This document shows positions 21,606-33,551 of a stretch of DNA of 64,000 nt, one piece after another (positions within the stretch are counted from its first letter, which is position 1; every line of letters begins with the position of its first letter). The stretch lies in NCBI GenBank assembly GCA_033296885.1, contig MU863996.1, forward strand, positions 46,836 through 110,835. The letters run 5' to 3'. The position numbers and the translations under genes were made by a program. Source of the DNA: Triangularia verruculosa. Taxonomy: Eukaryota > Ascomycota > Sordariomycetes > Sordariales > Podosporaceae. The notes under the pieces are model-generated. The model did no database searches and was not told where the DNA came from. It saw only the letters and a list, made by a program, of their open reading frames with translations.

Positions 21606-22123
21606 GGGCGGAGACGGAGACTCTGGAAATAGTGATAGCCCGATTTGAGGGAGCCCAGATGAAGTCGAAGGGTTGAACATGTCCAATCGGAGATTTTCCC
21701 TGCGGCGCGCATTCGCGGCCTGCCACGCGTGCAAGGGTGGTGTCGAGTTGGGCGCCACAACTCAGCCTCAGCAATGACATCAGTGCTGGAGTCCACGCAC
21801 CTGAAGTGTGATCATGATAGATGCAAACAGAACGGCAGAGATGGATATGCGTGACATGATCAATCCAAAGCCACCCGCTTCGTGTTCCCTCCAAGAACTC
21901 GATAACCCGAGTGCACGAGTATAAAGCCGTGCGTCCATGAGAACCAACCACCCCGCTTCTTGGAACTTCTTGGACATTTCCCGACGTTGACCCCACCACA
22001 ACCAGTCGACACAGCGCCGATCTGCCAATCTCCCGCCAAACCCGAACACGCGCCAGATAACTTCTGGCCGGACCATACGCTCCATCAGGTTTTCGCATCT
22101 CATATCATAATTAACCCATCATC
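21606..22123. other. Intergenic gap between the GH93 and SYLF genes
   Basis: 518 bp carrying the GH93 3' UTR and the promoter of the SYLF-domain gene. Minus-strand frames here (for example 21511-22098) have no motifs and are treated as chance. Confidence 0.4.
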
Positions 22124-23872
22124 ATGAGCTCATCCGATCAGAAACCACCGCTTGACCCTGCTGACAAGCAGTCCTTCCCGCCCCCACCTCCGGGGCCTCC
22201 CCCCATCTCCACTGCACCGCAAGCTCAGGTACCAAAGCACCCAAATGACATTCCTCTCCCGGATTACGATATCCCCGGTTACAACCCGAGGAATCCTCAG
22301 TTTGCGCCGTCGAGTGGTGTTGAAGACGATATCTACAATGCGACGCCCACGTCCGAGCACCCACCTCAGTTTCCGCCCTCCGGGGATGGTCATCACGATG
22401 CTGCCGAAAGCAAGAAGAAGTCCAAGTTCTCTTTCAAGGAGTATTACCAAAAAGCATCAGATAGCTTGACCACTCATGTTGGCCCCGCCGTCAACGCCAT
22501 GGCCCGCAAGACCGGAGCCGAAGGTTTTATTGCTGAGTCCCTTGATAAAGAATGCGAGAAAGCAGCCAGGATCTTGAGGGCATTCTGCAGTAAGTTGATA
22601 CTCCCACTCACTTGCCCCTTCGCACAAGCACTGACACGATATGCTTCAGAGGATGGCATCTATGTCGATGCAGCGCAACAGCCTTCATCCACTCCAGTGC
22701 CAGCGCCAGCTCCGACCAAGGCCGAGGTGTCGGCCACCGACGCCAAACCTACCGATCCTGCCAAGGCCAAGAAGCCCAAGGTACTTCTCACGATCCCTTC
22801 CAAGGTTATTGCGAGGGCCCAGGGTCTCGCTATCTTCACGGCGTTCCGTGCAGGTTTCCAGGGAACAGTTTCCGGCGGCAGCGGCATTCTCATAGCGCGC
22901 AAACCTGATGGCGACTGGTCCCCACCCAGCGGAATCAAGGTCGGTGGCGTTGGGGGTGGCTTTGTAATTGGCGCCGAAATCTATGACTGCGTCGTGGTCA
23001 TCAACACCAAAGAAGCCCTTGATCTCTTCACCAAGACGCGTATGAGCCTCGGTTCCGATCTTGCGGTTACTGCCGGTCCTTTCGGTGCTGGTGGTTCTCT
23101 TGACTGGGGCGTGCCGGCGAATCAGAAGGGCAAGGAAAAGGAAAAGACATCGCCACAAGACCCTCCTGTGCCCGTATCCCCACCATTATCTGCCGACAAC
23201 ACGCACTTCCAAACGGCGCCTGTATCCCCGGGCGAGCTAACCGATCCACTGGAGGATCCGACCAAGGGGCGTAAACCCAGCGCTCTTCGCGAGGCCATTG
23301 GCAAACCTGTCTACAGCTACGTCAAGTCGCACGGCGTATATGCCGGCGTCCAGATCAGCGGTACCGTCATCCTCTCTCGGGACACGGCAAATGCAAAGTT
23401 CTATGGCCGTCAAGTGACCGTTCAAGACATTCTTGACGGCAAGGTTGAGCCACCAGCTGCAGCCAGGACGCTTTTCGATGTTCTCAGCGGCGCATCTGCT
23501 GGGTGGCGTGGGCAAAGCAGTGCCAGCCTAGTGACTCCCAATTTTGCGCCTGGTTCTAACGTTCCCCATACCACCGTTTCAGACACGTCCGGTGCTGCCT
23601 GTGTCACTGCCAGCGTGAGGGGTCTTGATATCGGCGACCCCTCGACGTCATCAACGGCCCCGAGACCTACGACACCGGTTGTGAACGCCAAGGCTGCGGA
23701 AGCCGCCGCCGAAAGGCTCGCCTCCCCCACCAGCCCGCCTCCACCATCATACTCGGAATATGCTCCGGTCCCGGTTGGGACGCAACCGCCCCAGGAGGAG
23801 CTTCCTCCTGCATACGTTGAGGGGGAAGGAATCAGGCCCCCTGCGAGTGACTCCAAGACTGGATTGCACTAG
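22124..23872 (+). CDS. SYLF-domain (Ysc84/SH3YL1-like) lipid-binding protein
   Basis: Two exons, 22124-22589 and 22650-23872, giving 562 residues. The 60 bp intron (GTAAGT..CAG) has no stop and a length divisible by three, so it reads through in the open frame; splicing gives RAFC-KDGIYVD. The N-terminus is Pro-rich. The SYLF domain runs from about residue 110 to 330: SLDKECEKAARIL, then IPSKVIARAQGLAIFTAFRAG, SGSGILIARKPDGDWSPPS, VGGVGGGFVIGAEIYDCV and a segment ending GPFGAGGS. An insert follows, then SYVKSHGVYAGVQISGTV, which looks like the end of the domain. Such proteins bind phosphoinositides and link membranes to cortical actin in endocytosis; yeast Ysc84 also has an SH3 domain, which I do not see here. 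The tail is Pro-rich (PPPPSYSEY, LPPAYVEG), with PY-like motifs. Confidence 0.88.
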   Translation: MSSSDQKPPLDPADKQSFPPPPPGPPPISTAPQAQVPKHPNDIPLPDYDIPGYNPRNPQFAPSSGVEDDIYNATPTSEHPPQFPPSGDGHHDAAESKKKSKFSFKEYYQKASDSLTTHVGPAVNAMARKTGAEGFIAESLDKECEKAARILRAFCSKLILPLTCPFAQALTRYASEDGIYVDAAQQPSSTPVPAPAPTKAEVSATDAKPTDPAKAKKPKVLLTIPSKVIARAQGLAIFTAFRAGFQGTVSGGSGILIARKPDGDWSPPSGIKVGGVGGGFVIGAEIYDCVVVINTKEALDLFTKTRMSLGSDLAVTAGPFGAGGSLDWGVPANQKGKEKEKTSPQDPPVPVSPPLSADNTHFQTAPVSPGELTDPLEDPTKGRKPSALREAIGKPVYSYVKSHGVYAGVQISGTVILSRDTANAKFYGRQVTVQDILDGKVEPPAAARTLFDVLSGASAGWRGQSSASLVTPNFAPGSNVPHTTVSDTSGAACVTASVRGLDIGDPSTSSTAPRPTTPVVNAKAAEAAAERLASPTSPPPPSYSEYAPVPVGTQPPQEELPPAYVEGEGIRPPASDSKTGLH

Positions 23873-25876
23873 ACTGCGGTGATGAAATGTATGATGAAAG
23901 CGTTCGGTTTCATAGTATGGGCATCTGGCCGGTGGGTGGAGAACATAGCGTTTATAGCACTTTTGCGGGCAGTTCATGGGATGATGATCAATCTGCTTTG
24001 CTTGGTCGTCGTCCATGCTCGCCTTGTAGCTGCGCTATTTTGTTGCAATAAACAAATATGCCGTCTCATGTTTAGCTTGCAACGCCTGCTGATCTATGAA
24101 CGAATGTTCGAATGACATATCAGTTCCACGGGGCACTGATGACCTTGATATCCGATCACACTACCAGCGTGAAGTCCGTTCGCCAAACCTTGGGCCGGTC
24201 CGGCCAATTTTCTCCGGTTTGCAGGAGTACCTGTTCCGACCAATGATTCGGTTTGACAGAAAAAGATATGGTTGCTTGGAATCGCCCGGTCGTCTTCGAG
24301 CCACTTTCGGCCCTGTGGCGAGCCGCGAGGTTGTCACAAGGCTGCATTGTACATACATACCCCTTCTATTTGAAGCACACAGAAAGAGCATCCCTCACAA
24401 TTTTGGATGGGAGCACGTGTAATTGTGGGAATCTGCAAGGGTTTGGACCAGTCGATCCCGGGAATCCTCTTTTGTGTTTTCCAAGTAGAAGGCGTATGCA
24501 CGCTTCCTTACACCTCTGCCGCCGGCTGCCTGGGTCTTTTCGTCAACGGAAGCAAGGCAGAAAAGGTTGGCTGTTTAAAAATATTGGACGTCACCCTGAT
24601 CACCACTGTTACCAGAATTCCAGACAACAGGACCCTGAAACGGGTACGTACCGTAGGTACCCTCTTCAAAGTATATACCACTAGACTAGGTGGACAAGTT
24701 CCACACACTAGCAAAGAGCACTGACCTGTGCCCCAAAACACAATCGACACCTCCACGGAAGAGGGCAGGTCTTGTGCGGAATTGCTCCAAGGCTCCTTTC
24801 ACCCTCAGGGTATCATGAAATTTCTAAATTGCCTCGGGAGTCGCTCCTTTGGTCATGACTGGACAAAAATCTGTGGCGTGGCTGAGGCGACGAGGAAGTT
24901 GACGCGGAGCCGGACAATGCTCCGATGGTCAGAACTTGCTTATGTAAAACGGCAAAAACACCAGGCCGGGACAGAACTTCCCTGCTTTCGGCCGGGGAGC
25001 CGGAGCAGCTGGTCCGGCGCTCGCTATTTTCACTTAAAAGTATGACTGTAGGAGACTTGCCGGAGGTGCTGGATCTCTCGAATTTCTTCTGGTTGATAAA
25101 CGGATTCAAAGCGCTGTAGCTCTTCGTCAGCCAATGGCCGCTAGATGGTTGATTGCCGCCTATAAGCTTGCCTCGTCCCCGGCCGACGACCGAGATGCCA
25201 TCTGGGTAAGGGTTGTGCGATGGCATTAGAGTAGGGCTGTCGCCGAGAGGAGCGCCCCCCCTGAATGGTCTGCCGTGCATGTCGTTCGGTGTGGACGGTC
25301 CAGAGGGGGCAGTTTGGTCCGAGAGGCAACGTTTTCATCTGATTTGCCTCATGACAGCGAGAGGGTAATGTATATATAGGACGATTTTTCCTCTCGACCC
25401 AGCGACTGCGCGTCATCTTTTTGTTGTGGTCGTTGCCGGCAAGCCCAAGACTACCTATGCAGGCGAACGAGCTAGTGCTGTCCAAGCCGTTAACCACACC
25501 CCGAGGTGGACTCCTCAACTCCTTTCAAAAACGCTCGGAAATCCCAGCCTGAGTTCTCTGGGGCCATCGCCTTCTCTTATCTCCATACTGCAACGCACCT
25601 TATGCACCATGGCGAAGTACTGCTCCTTTGTAGCCCAACGTGACCAGTCTGGACTCTTCTAAGTGTACCCATCACCCAACCGGCACCTGACCGAGATCCC
25701 CTTCTTTCTTATTTGCCGCTTCCCAAGGTCTGGCACGGAGCCCAGTACAGCCAGACAGACATTCGCCATCCGACAACAATGATGGAAAGCTATATCAATC
25801 AGGCCGACCGAGCCCATTCTCCCTGTCCATAACAGTCTTTCTTTCCTCTTACTGTCATCGAAGCTGTGGCTCCATC
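23873..25876. other. Intergenic region, no gene seen
   Basis: About 2 kb between the SYLF gene and the Zn2Cys6 factor. An AATAAA poly(A)-like signal lies at 24047-24052, about 175 bp after the SYLF stop codon. Frames such as 24813-25280 (minus) and 24253-24684 (plus) show no motif or splice continuity. The last several hundred bases should be the promoter and leader of the transcription factor gene. Confidence 0.4.
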
Positions 25877-28028
25877 ATGGACAGGCCACCGCCCCGACCC
25901 CTTCTCCCGGCGCCTCCATCGTTCGGCCCACGCACCGGACCATCAACATCAGGCACTCCTTTGCCACCAAGACGATCAGCCGCCATCGCGGCGTGCGAGC
26001 TGTGCCGTGAGAAGAAAGCGAAATGTGACAGTCGACGACCATCCTGCGGCCGGTGCCTGAGCAACGGAGTTCGGTGCCACTACACTACCAAGATCAACGA
26101 GACTCTAACACAAGCCGACAAGCGAGAGAAGCAACGGTTTAAACAGGAACGAGATGATCTGCTGCATCTCCTGTCATCGATTCGCGACAAGCCCGAGGTC
26201 GAGGCCAAGGAGCTTTTTGCCCGCATTCGTGTTGCCAACGACCCGTTCCAGGTTACCCAGTCACTTCGACACGCGGAGTTGTTTCTTCGAGACGACCAGT
26301 TAATGCCCCCGAAGCCACTAGCCGACCTTCTCATCCCCCCCGAGTCCTCAGAACCACCCTCTGATACCAGCGAGCCGGAAGACCTGCGCGTTCCAGCAAA
26401 GCCATGGACAAATCTTGTCGGTGACGCTGTTGTGTCGAGGCTCATGACGCGCTTCTTCCTCCCCGATTTCCAGCTCTTCCCAGCCATCGACAAAGGTATC
26501 TTCATTGCCGACATGCGAGGCAAGAACTCAACACAATTCAAACTTTGCTCGGCGCTTCTCGTCAATGCCATGTGCGCCCTGCCATGTTTTGAACTTGCGG
26601 CAAACACCAGCCTCGCCGAACTGTTCCTCAACAACTCGAAAGCACTCCTCGAGCGAGAATACGGTCGTCCTTCTTTGCCGACTGCCCTTGCCCTCTATCT
26701 CCTATACATTACGTCAACATTGCTAGGCAGGGATCGCGCCGGACTGCACTTTCGCCAAACGAGTGTTGATATGTTTGGATGGCTGGATCTGGAAGAAAGG
26801 ATGACAGCGTTGAGCGACAGTATACCGGCCGAGGCTTTGGAGAGGCGCGCCATCTCCAAAGCGCTCTGGGGCATGTTCGTGGCGGACAGGTGAGTATCTA
26901 CCTTAGTTTTAAGGTCCGAGTTACCAAAATTCGATCGTGCTAGTTACGCATGTGCTGACGTATGGCTGACTGTTAGCCGAACCTTCTTGCTCTACAACCG
27001 ACCACCTCTACTTCGACCGCCGTCCATACCACGAGTCTTTCTGCCTGACCTACAGGCTATTTCGAGCCCCGCCGATGCGTCAACCATGTCGATTGACGGT
27101 GCCGATGTCCTAACCGACGAAAGCTTGTTGGACGCGCTGTGTCGCCTTGCCGAGCTTCAGTATACCATTGCCCTTTATGAGGCGGGACAGACAACAGAAG
27201 TCGGCAGTGCTGCAGATCTGAGTACTCGACAAGCAATACTCTGTCAATGGAAGTCTTTGAGCGACGCGCTTTCCAGCCAGCTTAGAGTCGAGCCAACCCC
27301 ACCGGCGCCAACATGCTATCTGAGGTGATTAGAACCGGACTTGGGTTTCCGCACCTATACCACATCCCACATCTACCATGTCGCTGCGTTGTGGGCCTTG
27401 CTAACTTCTCTGTTATCTTAGCTTGCAGCAAAGCGAGGTCGCTCTGTCAGTACTACACCCTCTGCCCGCCGGGCTCGGCCTTCCCGATGAGAGCCATGGT
27501 GATGCCACCGTCAAAGACTTGTTCCTACAGCACGCCCATTTCATAGCAAGAACGGTCGAAGCTTTGCTCCAGATGTGCAACAACAGGCCCCACTACCCCA
27601 TCGGCTTCGCTCTTTACTATTCCTTAGTTCCTCTCATCCCGTTGCTCGATCGCGATGATGACGAATCCCGGACAAACCAACTCTTCACCAGCGGCTGTGC
27701 TAAACTAAGTGTATGCTCTCGGTCATACCCCTTCTTTATTCGACTGCTGCAAGGCATCGCGGCCCTGGCCTGGCGTTTGGGTAAGGACATTCCAGCAAAC
27801 GCCCGCGAGATCTTCACCCACCTCGGCGTCCCAAGACCTTGGAGGGACAAGGTGGATGAGAATATTGAACAAGACATTCCCATTGCTTTGGATGTCCCGC
27901 GGCTATGGGGGATACGTAGCATCACGGGCAACACGCGCGATGGAAGACATGGTTACCTGAATGTGGGAAAGCTTGGGGAATTGATTGCACAATGGAACAG
28001 TGCTGAATTCCTTGCTTCTGGCTCATAG
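25877..28028 (+). CDS. Zn2Cys6 fungal transcription factor
   Basis: Three exons, 25877-26889, 26977-27324 and 27422-28028. The introns are 87 and 97 bp (GTGAGT..TAG and GTGATT..TAG); both junctions split a Ser codon and keep the frame, giving 655 residues. The binuclear zinc cluster uses Cys40, 43, 50, 57, 60 and 67 (CX2CX6CX6CX2CX6C) with a basic segment between. A short coiled-coil-like stretch follows (KREKQRFKQERDDLLHLLSS, about 80-100). The middle homology region typical of these regulators covers about 185-340: LMTRFFLPDFQLFPAIDK, ALYLLYITSTLLGR, then WGMFVADSRTFLLYNRPP. The protein should act in the nucleus; its targets are unknown. Its neighbour is a glycosyltransferase gene, but no regulatory link can be read from the sequence. 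Confidence 0.92.
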
Positions 28029-28717
28029 CCAAACAGTCTGTTGACAGCTCTTTGGTTTTGCATGTATCATGTAACACCCTAACCGCAAATTATGACCTAG
28101 CCACCATCTTTCTGCCGTGTCGTGTGCTGAGTCAACGCTGACATTGTCCAGACAAGCAAGGGCGCCTGCGGAAAGCTCAAGCAGCCTAATCATATAGCAA
28201 ATACAACTAACTGTCAAAGATGCCGATTGTTTGCAAACCGGGGCCCGATGAACCCACGGTTGATACTGTAGCGACTCGAGCAAAATATCACCACACTAAG
28301 GTATATTGCTGCAGTCTGCGAGGCAATGCTGGGGCCTTCACACCCATTACCCCCGAACGGGACGCCGGTTCGGTTCCAGGCCCTTGGCTTATCGTTCTTG
28401 GTGCCACACTTGTTCAAGGCATGCCTTCTTAAACATCCTACCCTTTGTCAGAGGAGTCACTACCTTAATTTGCAACTTTCCGGTTTTACTGTTGCTTCCT
28501 CTTCTCGCCCAATTGGGGCGTTGGAACCCGACCCGGCGCTTTCGCCGACTTCACCTTGCTCCACAACTGTACCAGGTTTTTTTTCTTCTTCTACTTGTTC
28601 TGTACCTCTAGCTCCGGATCCTTCCTGTTCTGCTATTAGGTTGTGGTTTTTTTTTCCTTGAGCCCCTCTTTGCTCCACGGGCTCAGGTAGCTTATGCACC
28701 CGAGTCGTTTCCACGCT

Positions 28718-28736
28718 CACAGACACACACACACAT
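28718..28736. repeat. CA microsatellite
   Basis: Short CA-rich tract (CACAGACACACACACACAT). Confidence 0.7.
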
Positions 28737-29046
28737 GGCGGTAAAACATCTGGCACTGACTTGTTGGCCTGGCCTGGCTGGGTTGCCTGATCTGGTCATC
28801 CGCTGTAGCTCCCGGCACACATACAATGTACATACACACCTACACCAAACGGCTTGGACTATTGAATCAATAATACTTCATTGCTGCTTCTTTCCACAGC
28901 CCTTTTCCGTCGAGGTCAAGGTTATCGAGGTAGTGCAAGTTTGATCTGCAATGAGGTGGACGGGGGAGCGGAAGGGGAATGTAAAACAAAACGATGATTC
29001 TTTTTTTCTCCTGCCCTGTGGAGACCGGTATGTCCTTTGCCCGAGT

Positions 29047-29076
29047 CACACGACACAGACACAGACACACACACGC
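29047..29076. repeat. CA-rich microsatellite
   Basis: Imperfect CA repeat with ACAGACACAGAC followed by ACACACACGCAC, about 300 bp from the first CA tract. Confidence 0.65.
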
Positions 29077-29817
29077 ACAAAACCCGGAGGAAAAAAACCC
29101 TAGCTGCTCATGATTTGAACATTGAAATTCTCGTTTTATTCGTTGCTTTGCTCGCTGTTAAAACGTGCCCACATCACGCAATAGACATCACCAGTGGTTT
29201 CCTGTCCAAGCCCATGGCTTCCATATCCTCATCCAACACTCACAGGCTCCCATTACCGTCTTCCAGGAAGCGAGACTAGAGTCCCCGCTGTATTCAACAG
29301 AATCTGGCTTTCCATGAACTTAGCCCGTGTTCACTTGAGATTTATCATGCAACAATCACAAAGGTGCAGTCGTGAAAAAGTGACGGTGGATTTCGACCTG
29401 GCATTCCACCCCGACCCGACACATCCTGCCAAACCCAGCCATCAACCATCGCACAACTCTCAGACAATCATCTGAGGATCCTGTTTTGTTGACCCAGACT
29501 TTAATCTTCCAAAAGAATCAAATTTATCTGACGTGGCAATATCTATACCCCTATCTACTAGCAACGCCTCCCTACAACCATCTTTTTTTCCCTTCCAGAT
29601 TTAACCCTCATCTGCTCAATATTAATTGGTCCAAGCCCACCTCCAAAATTAGGCAAGGTATTCTCTCACGTAAAACCCTCTGCACCATCTGAACTTTTGA
29701 ATAGCAACAAACATTTGTTGACCGATAAGAACAATCCCCCAGGTATCATGCGAATAAGAATGAAGACAGGCCAGCGCTTCCTGTCGAGAATCTCCCCGAA
29801 GCCCAACAGCCAAACCT

Positions 29818-31602
29818 CTAGAACCGATCGGGCAACCAAACCAGCTCCACAATCCCATCCCTCCCAGCCATGGCACTCCCATCTGAATTCTTCCACCTCC
29901 AATCATCCGCCCGTCGAACATATACCTGCCTCACCGTCCCGCCCACCTCGTCGACCTCGGCCTCCTGCAAGTCCCAACTTAGCTTCCGCCCTGTCTTGTG
30001 CAGACTCGGTCGCTGAGGCCCCAGGATGAAATCGAGATTCCACCCGTGGTCCTGCGGCGCCGCATGGAACGTCGCCTCGAACTGGTTCACGTCAAAGTCG
30101 ATACCCTGCGGATAATACGCGACGCTGAACCCATTCGCAATCACGAAGTCGTCCTCGGTCCGGAACCGCTGCATCATGCAATCCTCCCCACAAACATTCG
30201 ATACCTTGGTGTAGTGCCACGGATGGGCGACATGCCACCCTCCACCGCGGTAATGGTGTAAGCTTAGTGGCTTGATCCCCGACTCATAGAATCCCGACGG
30301 GTCCCCATACAAATCCAACTGCCACAGCTCGTTCAGCAAGGTGAGCTTGTAGTTCGAGTTTTCATAAATGCACTTCCTCAGCAAAATATCTCCCTGAGGC
30401 CCCCAACCCGAATTCGACTCTTTGATTTTCTGCTCCGACTTGCAGCTGTCATACTTTTCCGCCACTAACCCAGCCATAGGAACACTCAGAAACACACCTG
30501 CTCCCCCGAACGCCTGCGATCCGTGCCTCTGGATATTGTTTACATCCTCCGAGAACGTCCCAATGTACATGGGAAACTCATGATCATACTCCTCCAACCT
30601 CTCCTTCAATCCGCTGAATGACGGGAAAAATGTGTCATCATCGCAAGTCACGAGCCACTTCTTCATCGGTCGCTCCGGGTGGTTGTACATCGTCGGCACC
30701 AAGGTCAGATACCGCACCGCCATAATCTCCTGCGGATTCGACCGATACACATCCACATTGATCCCTGCGATTGTCAACAGGTTGTGAGCATCCTGTAGTT
30801 GTTCATCATCGGCGTCCATCAACATCAAAACCAACTTCCCACCATTCGAATTCCCCTTCCCATCCGTCAACCAATATGTCCACTCGTTGATAGGACTCGT
30901 CTTCGGGTCGCTAAACCGCTTGTATGTCGTCGAGACACCAAACATAAAGTCCGACGCATTGGCAGCTGCTGGGAACGGGGACTGTGAAACGGGCGCCACG
31001 AGGGGTTCCGGGCATGTCTCGGGCTGGTGCGGTCCGGGGTTGTTGAGATCCACCGTCCGGATGGCTTCGGTCAGGAAACTTTGATTCAGCGCCGTCATGG
31101 ACTTGCGGCGTATGGGTTGACGGGAAACTTGAACATATCGCTTGGTGTATTCAATCTTGTCTCCCAGTTTGTATTTTTCTCTCCACTGCGCCAGATGGGC
31201 AAGGTCATAGTTGCAGTCCATAGGGATGGAGGAGTTGACTAAGTTGGCGGTGACATCGCCTGTGGAGCTTGCCCGGTGTGGTTCGGTAGGAGTCGGAAGC
31301 GTATCCTGCCAGTCTGCGCCATGCCTTAGCGGCCGTTGGAGATAAATGGCCTGCTTGGCAGAGGTGGCTGTCTTGATGATGGCCGTCTGTACGTCGGTGC
31401 TGGAGCGGAAGAGGAGGGCACCTATGGCGAGGATGGTGGAGGTGAAGACAAGAGCTCTCACCATGGGACTCCGCATGGGGAGGCATCGATGTGGGTTCGG
31501 CATCAGGGCCACCATGGTGCCGGTGCTTCTGCGTATTGACGTCGTAGGCTTGTCAGAGTAAAAGTCCGAGGTGGAAAATCTGAAAGCTTGATAGTCTGGC
31601 AT
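29818..31602 (-). CDS. GT31-like (DUF604) type II membrane glycosyltransferase
   Basis: No intron is needed; from the ATG at 31602 the protein has 594 residues. A short cytosolic part is followed by one membrane anchor (ALVFTSTILAIGALLF, about 50-65), the layout of a Golgi type II enzyme. The catalytic part has the DxD-type motif TCDDDTFFP in WLVTCDDDTFFPSF, then YIGTFSED, FGGAGVFLS and WGPQGDILLRKC, and LHHYRGGGWH, as in the DUF604/GT31 (Fringe-like) family. It probably adds a sugar to proteins or cell-wall glycans; donor and acceptor are unknown. The frame stays open 115 codons further to an ATG at 31947. That extension is Ser/Pro/Arg-rich and looks like leader sequence, so I prefer 31602, but the longer start cannot be excluded. 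Confidence 0.8.
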   Translation of the reverse strand: MPDYQAFRFSTSDFYSDKPTTSIRRSTGTMVALMPNPHRCLPMRSPMVRALVFTSTILAIGALLFRSSTDVQTAIIKTATSAKQAIYLQRPLRHGADWQDTLPTPTEPHRASSTGDVTANLVNSSIPMDCNYDLAHLAQWREKYKLGDKIEYTKRYVQVSRQPIRRKSMTALNQSFLTEAIRTVDLNNPGPHQPETCPEPLVAPVSQSPFPAAANASDFMFGVSTTYKRFSDPKTSPINEWTYWLTDGKGNSNGGKLVLMLMDADDEQLQDAHNLLTIAGINVDVYRSNPQEIMAVRYLTLVPTMYNHPERPMKKWLVTCDDDTFFPSFSGLKERLEEYDHEFPMYIGTFSEDVNNIQRHGSQAFGGAGVFLSVPMAGLVAEKYDSCKSEQKIKESNSGWGPQGDILLRKCIYENSNYKLTLLNELWQLDLYGDPSGFYESGIKPLSLHHYRGGGWHVAHPWHYTKVSNVCGEDCMMQRFRTEDDFVIANGFSVAYYPQGIDFDVNQFEATFHAAPQDHGWNLDFILGPQRPSLHKTGRKLSWDLQEAEVDEVGGTVRQVYVRRADDWRWKNSDGSAMAGRDGIVELVWLPDRF

Positions 31603-33551
31603 GTCGTTTGTACTCGCCCTTACCGTGGATCCACTGTCGCTAGTCCAACCGTCGGGGCGGAAGGAGCGATGCTTCGCCGTATACTCGTACCGTGGTAGCC
31701 CTCTGATGGTGCGAGTAGAAGGAAGGAAAGCTCGGAAGAGGGAAGGGGCTTGGGAAGGTGTCCGCTTGGTCCAGGCAGAACAGGGCCGAGGTCTTCGATA
31801 TTCTGGACCTGACCGTCTGTACAGAGGACAACGTGGCAGCGCAAGACACAATGAAAACGCGGGAAGCAGAAGATGGCATTGAAAAGACAAGCAGTGATAC
31901 AATGTATGGTCTGACACGGGTACTACAAGATCAAAGTGGCGCCGCATTCAAGTCAAAGATGTTGGGAGCTCAGGGGAAATGTGAGGGCCATCTCCACCGG
32001 ACAGCTTTCGGGCCATTTTCTGGAGGCGTGAGGCGTCAAGCTAACTTTCCCGGTTGCGACAAGGAATGTCATTGGGAAAGACCTTCCGTAGAATTCTCAC
32101 ATTGAGTGGTTCCACAGGGAGAGAAACGTCCGGGATGCTGCAGGTACCGAATACGGGCGAATGCCAGCTGAAGTCTCAGAAACAAGCAAGAGCAGCCGCC
32201 ACGGGATTCCGACGCTAGGCATCAAGGAAGGCAGACGAATGGTTAAAAACCAGTACTATTCTCAGAATGATGATTTTCTCTCGCTTTTTTGACCAGACAA
32301 AGACAAGATATTCTTCAGTTCGATGCAAACACTGGCTATCACCTGTGAGGTAAACACCCAATGTCTCAGCAAATTCCATATCTCACGCAGGAACCCGCCC
32401 AACAAGCTCGGGCACTTTCCCAAATTTGTCCTCCACACCACGCAGTAACCCGCACCCCCCCGCCACCGGAGCCGAGAATCACAAGACAGACGATTCTGCA
32501 GCGAAGCATATATGTAGGCGGCCGTCTTTTCTCTTGTCTATCAAAAGTAGATATGATGTTTGCTTGTTTGCCTTGAGCTTCTAGAAGATATCCGGGTAGA
32601 AACATCCCACAGTCTCTGGCTTAAACCGCCCTTCCGATGGCATCGGGGACGTTACCGTCACTTGTACAGTAAGTAATATTTGGCCGGGTTCAGGGGTAGC
32701 CGAACGCCACCTCCCGCAAAACTAATTCAGATCTCCGATCGGTCGGGAGTGAAATTCTCGTCCCACAGCCCACTATTTGTTTCAGACGAAAAGAAAAAAG
32801 GACTTGGCCCTGTCACTCTGTTTGTACCTCTGGCACAGTCACACCGCAGCACGTTAACATTCTGCACAGGCACAAGATCCGAAGAGCCTGAATGCTACTG
32901 ATTTGTTGGTTCGACCTTAGATATGATACTTGTGGTTTCAAGACCTACATGGAAGGAACCTACCGAATGAACCCAACTGTTTCTCACCGGCAATTGGGTT
33001 TGGTGACAGCACTAGGTAGGGTAGGCAATCTCTTACCGGCCGGCAGTCACTGGCAAGTCCTCCCGATGGTGTATCATGTCCACAAGCTACACCAAAGATC
33101 TTGCCGACGTTGCACTCAGTGTGCCCTGAATGAGATTTCATCCCGTCCTTGCCGATTCTCTGTCCCATCGACCAGATAATGAGTGGCACCTTCTCCAGTT
33201 CCACCGTCGACAATCTACGAGACCTCTCATCAGTTACCACTGGAGGGTCTGGATGCCGAACGCCAAGGCGCACTAAGAAGCTTGTCTCCCGGCTTGTCTT
33301 TTTAGCTCCCGCTGTCAAGCGAGCCTTGGCTCACCTCGGCGAAGCACGCTTCAGGTGAAATCTTCCGAGGGGCAAAACCAATGAGATGCTCAAGATCAAG
33401 ACAATGCTTTTGAATCATATACTACTAGGTAGCTATCTCTATGTCTACAAATCACCCAGTATCTATCCCAAGAAGCCAACAAAATGTACACCCTCTAAAC
33501 TTAGCAAATCATCTCAATCTGTATCATGAACTCTCTGCCCTGCTTCCATGC
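31603..33551. other. Intergenic region between GT31 and ags1 genes
   Basis: About 1.95 kb. The part near 31603-31947 is an open extension of the GT31 frame and probably its leader. Further right lie its promoter and the 3' UTR of ags1. Short frames such as 32938-33318 (minus) show no motif. Confidence 0.4.

Larger units (their letters stand above)
28029..29817. other. Intergenic region with CA-rich microsatellites
   Basis: 1.8 kb between convergent genes (transcription factor + and glycosyltransferase -). It should contain both 3' UTRs. Apart from two CA repeats and T-rich stretches, no coding sequence is supported. Confidence 0.4.

Noticed and set aside
24813..25280. Minus-strand 155-codon frame
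   Set aside because: No motif, uneven composition and no splice continuity with neighbours.
28718..29076. CRISPR-like array from the CA repeats
   Set aside because: Simple microsatellites without spacers, in a eukaryotic genome.
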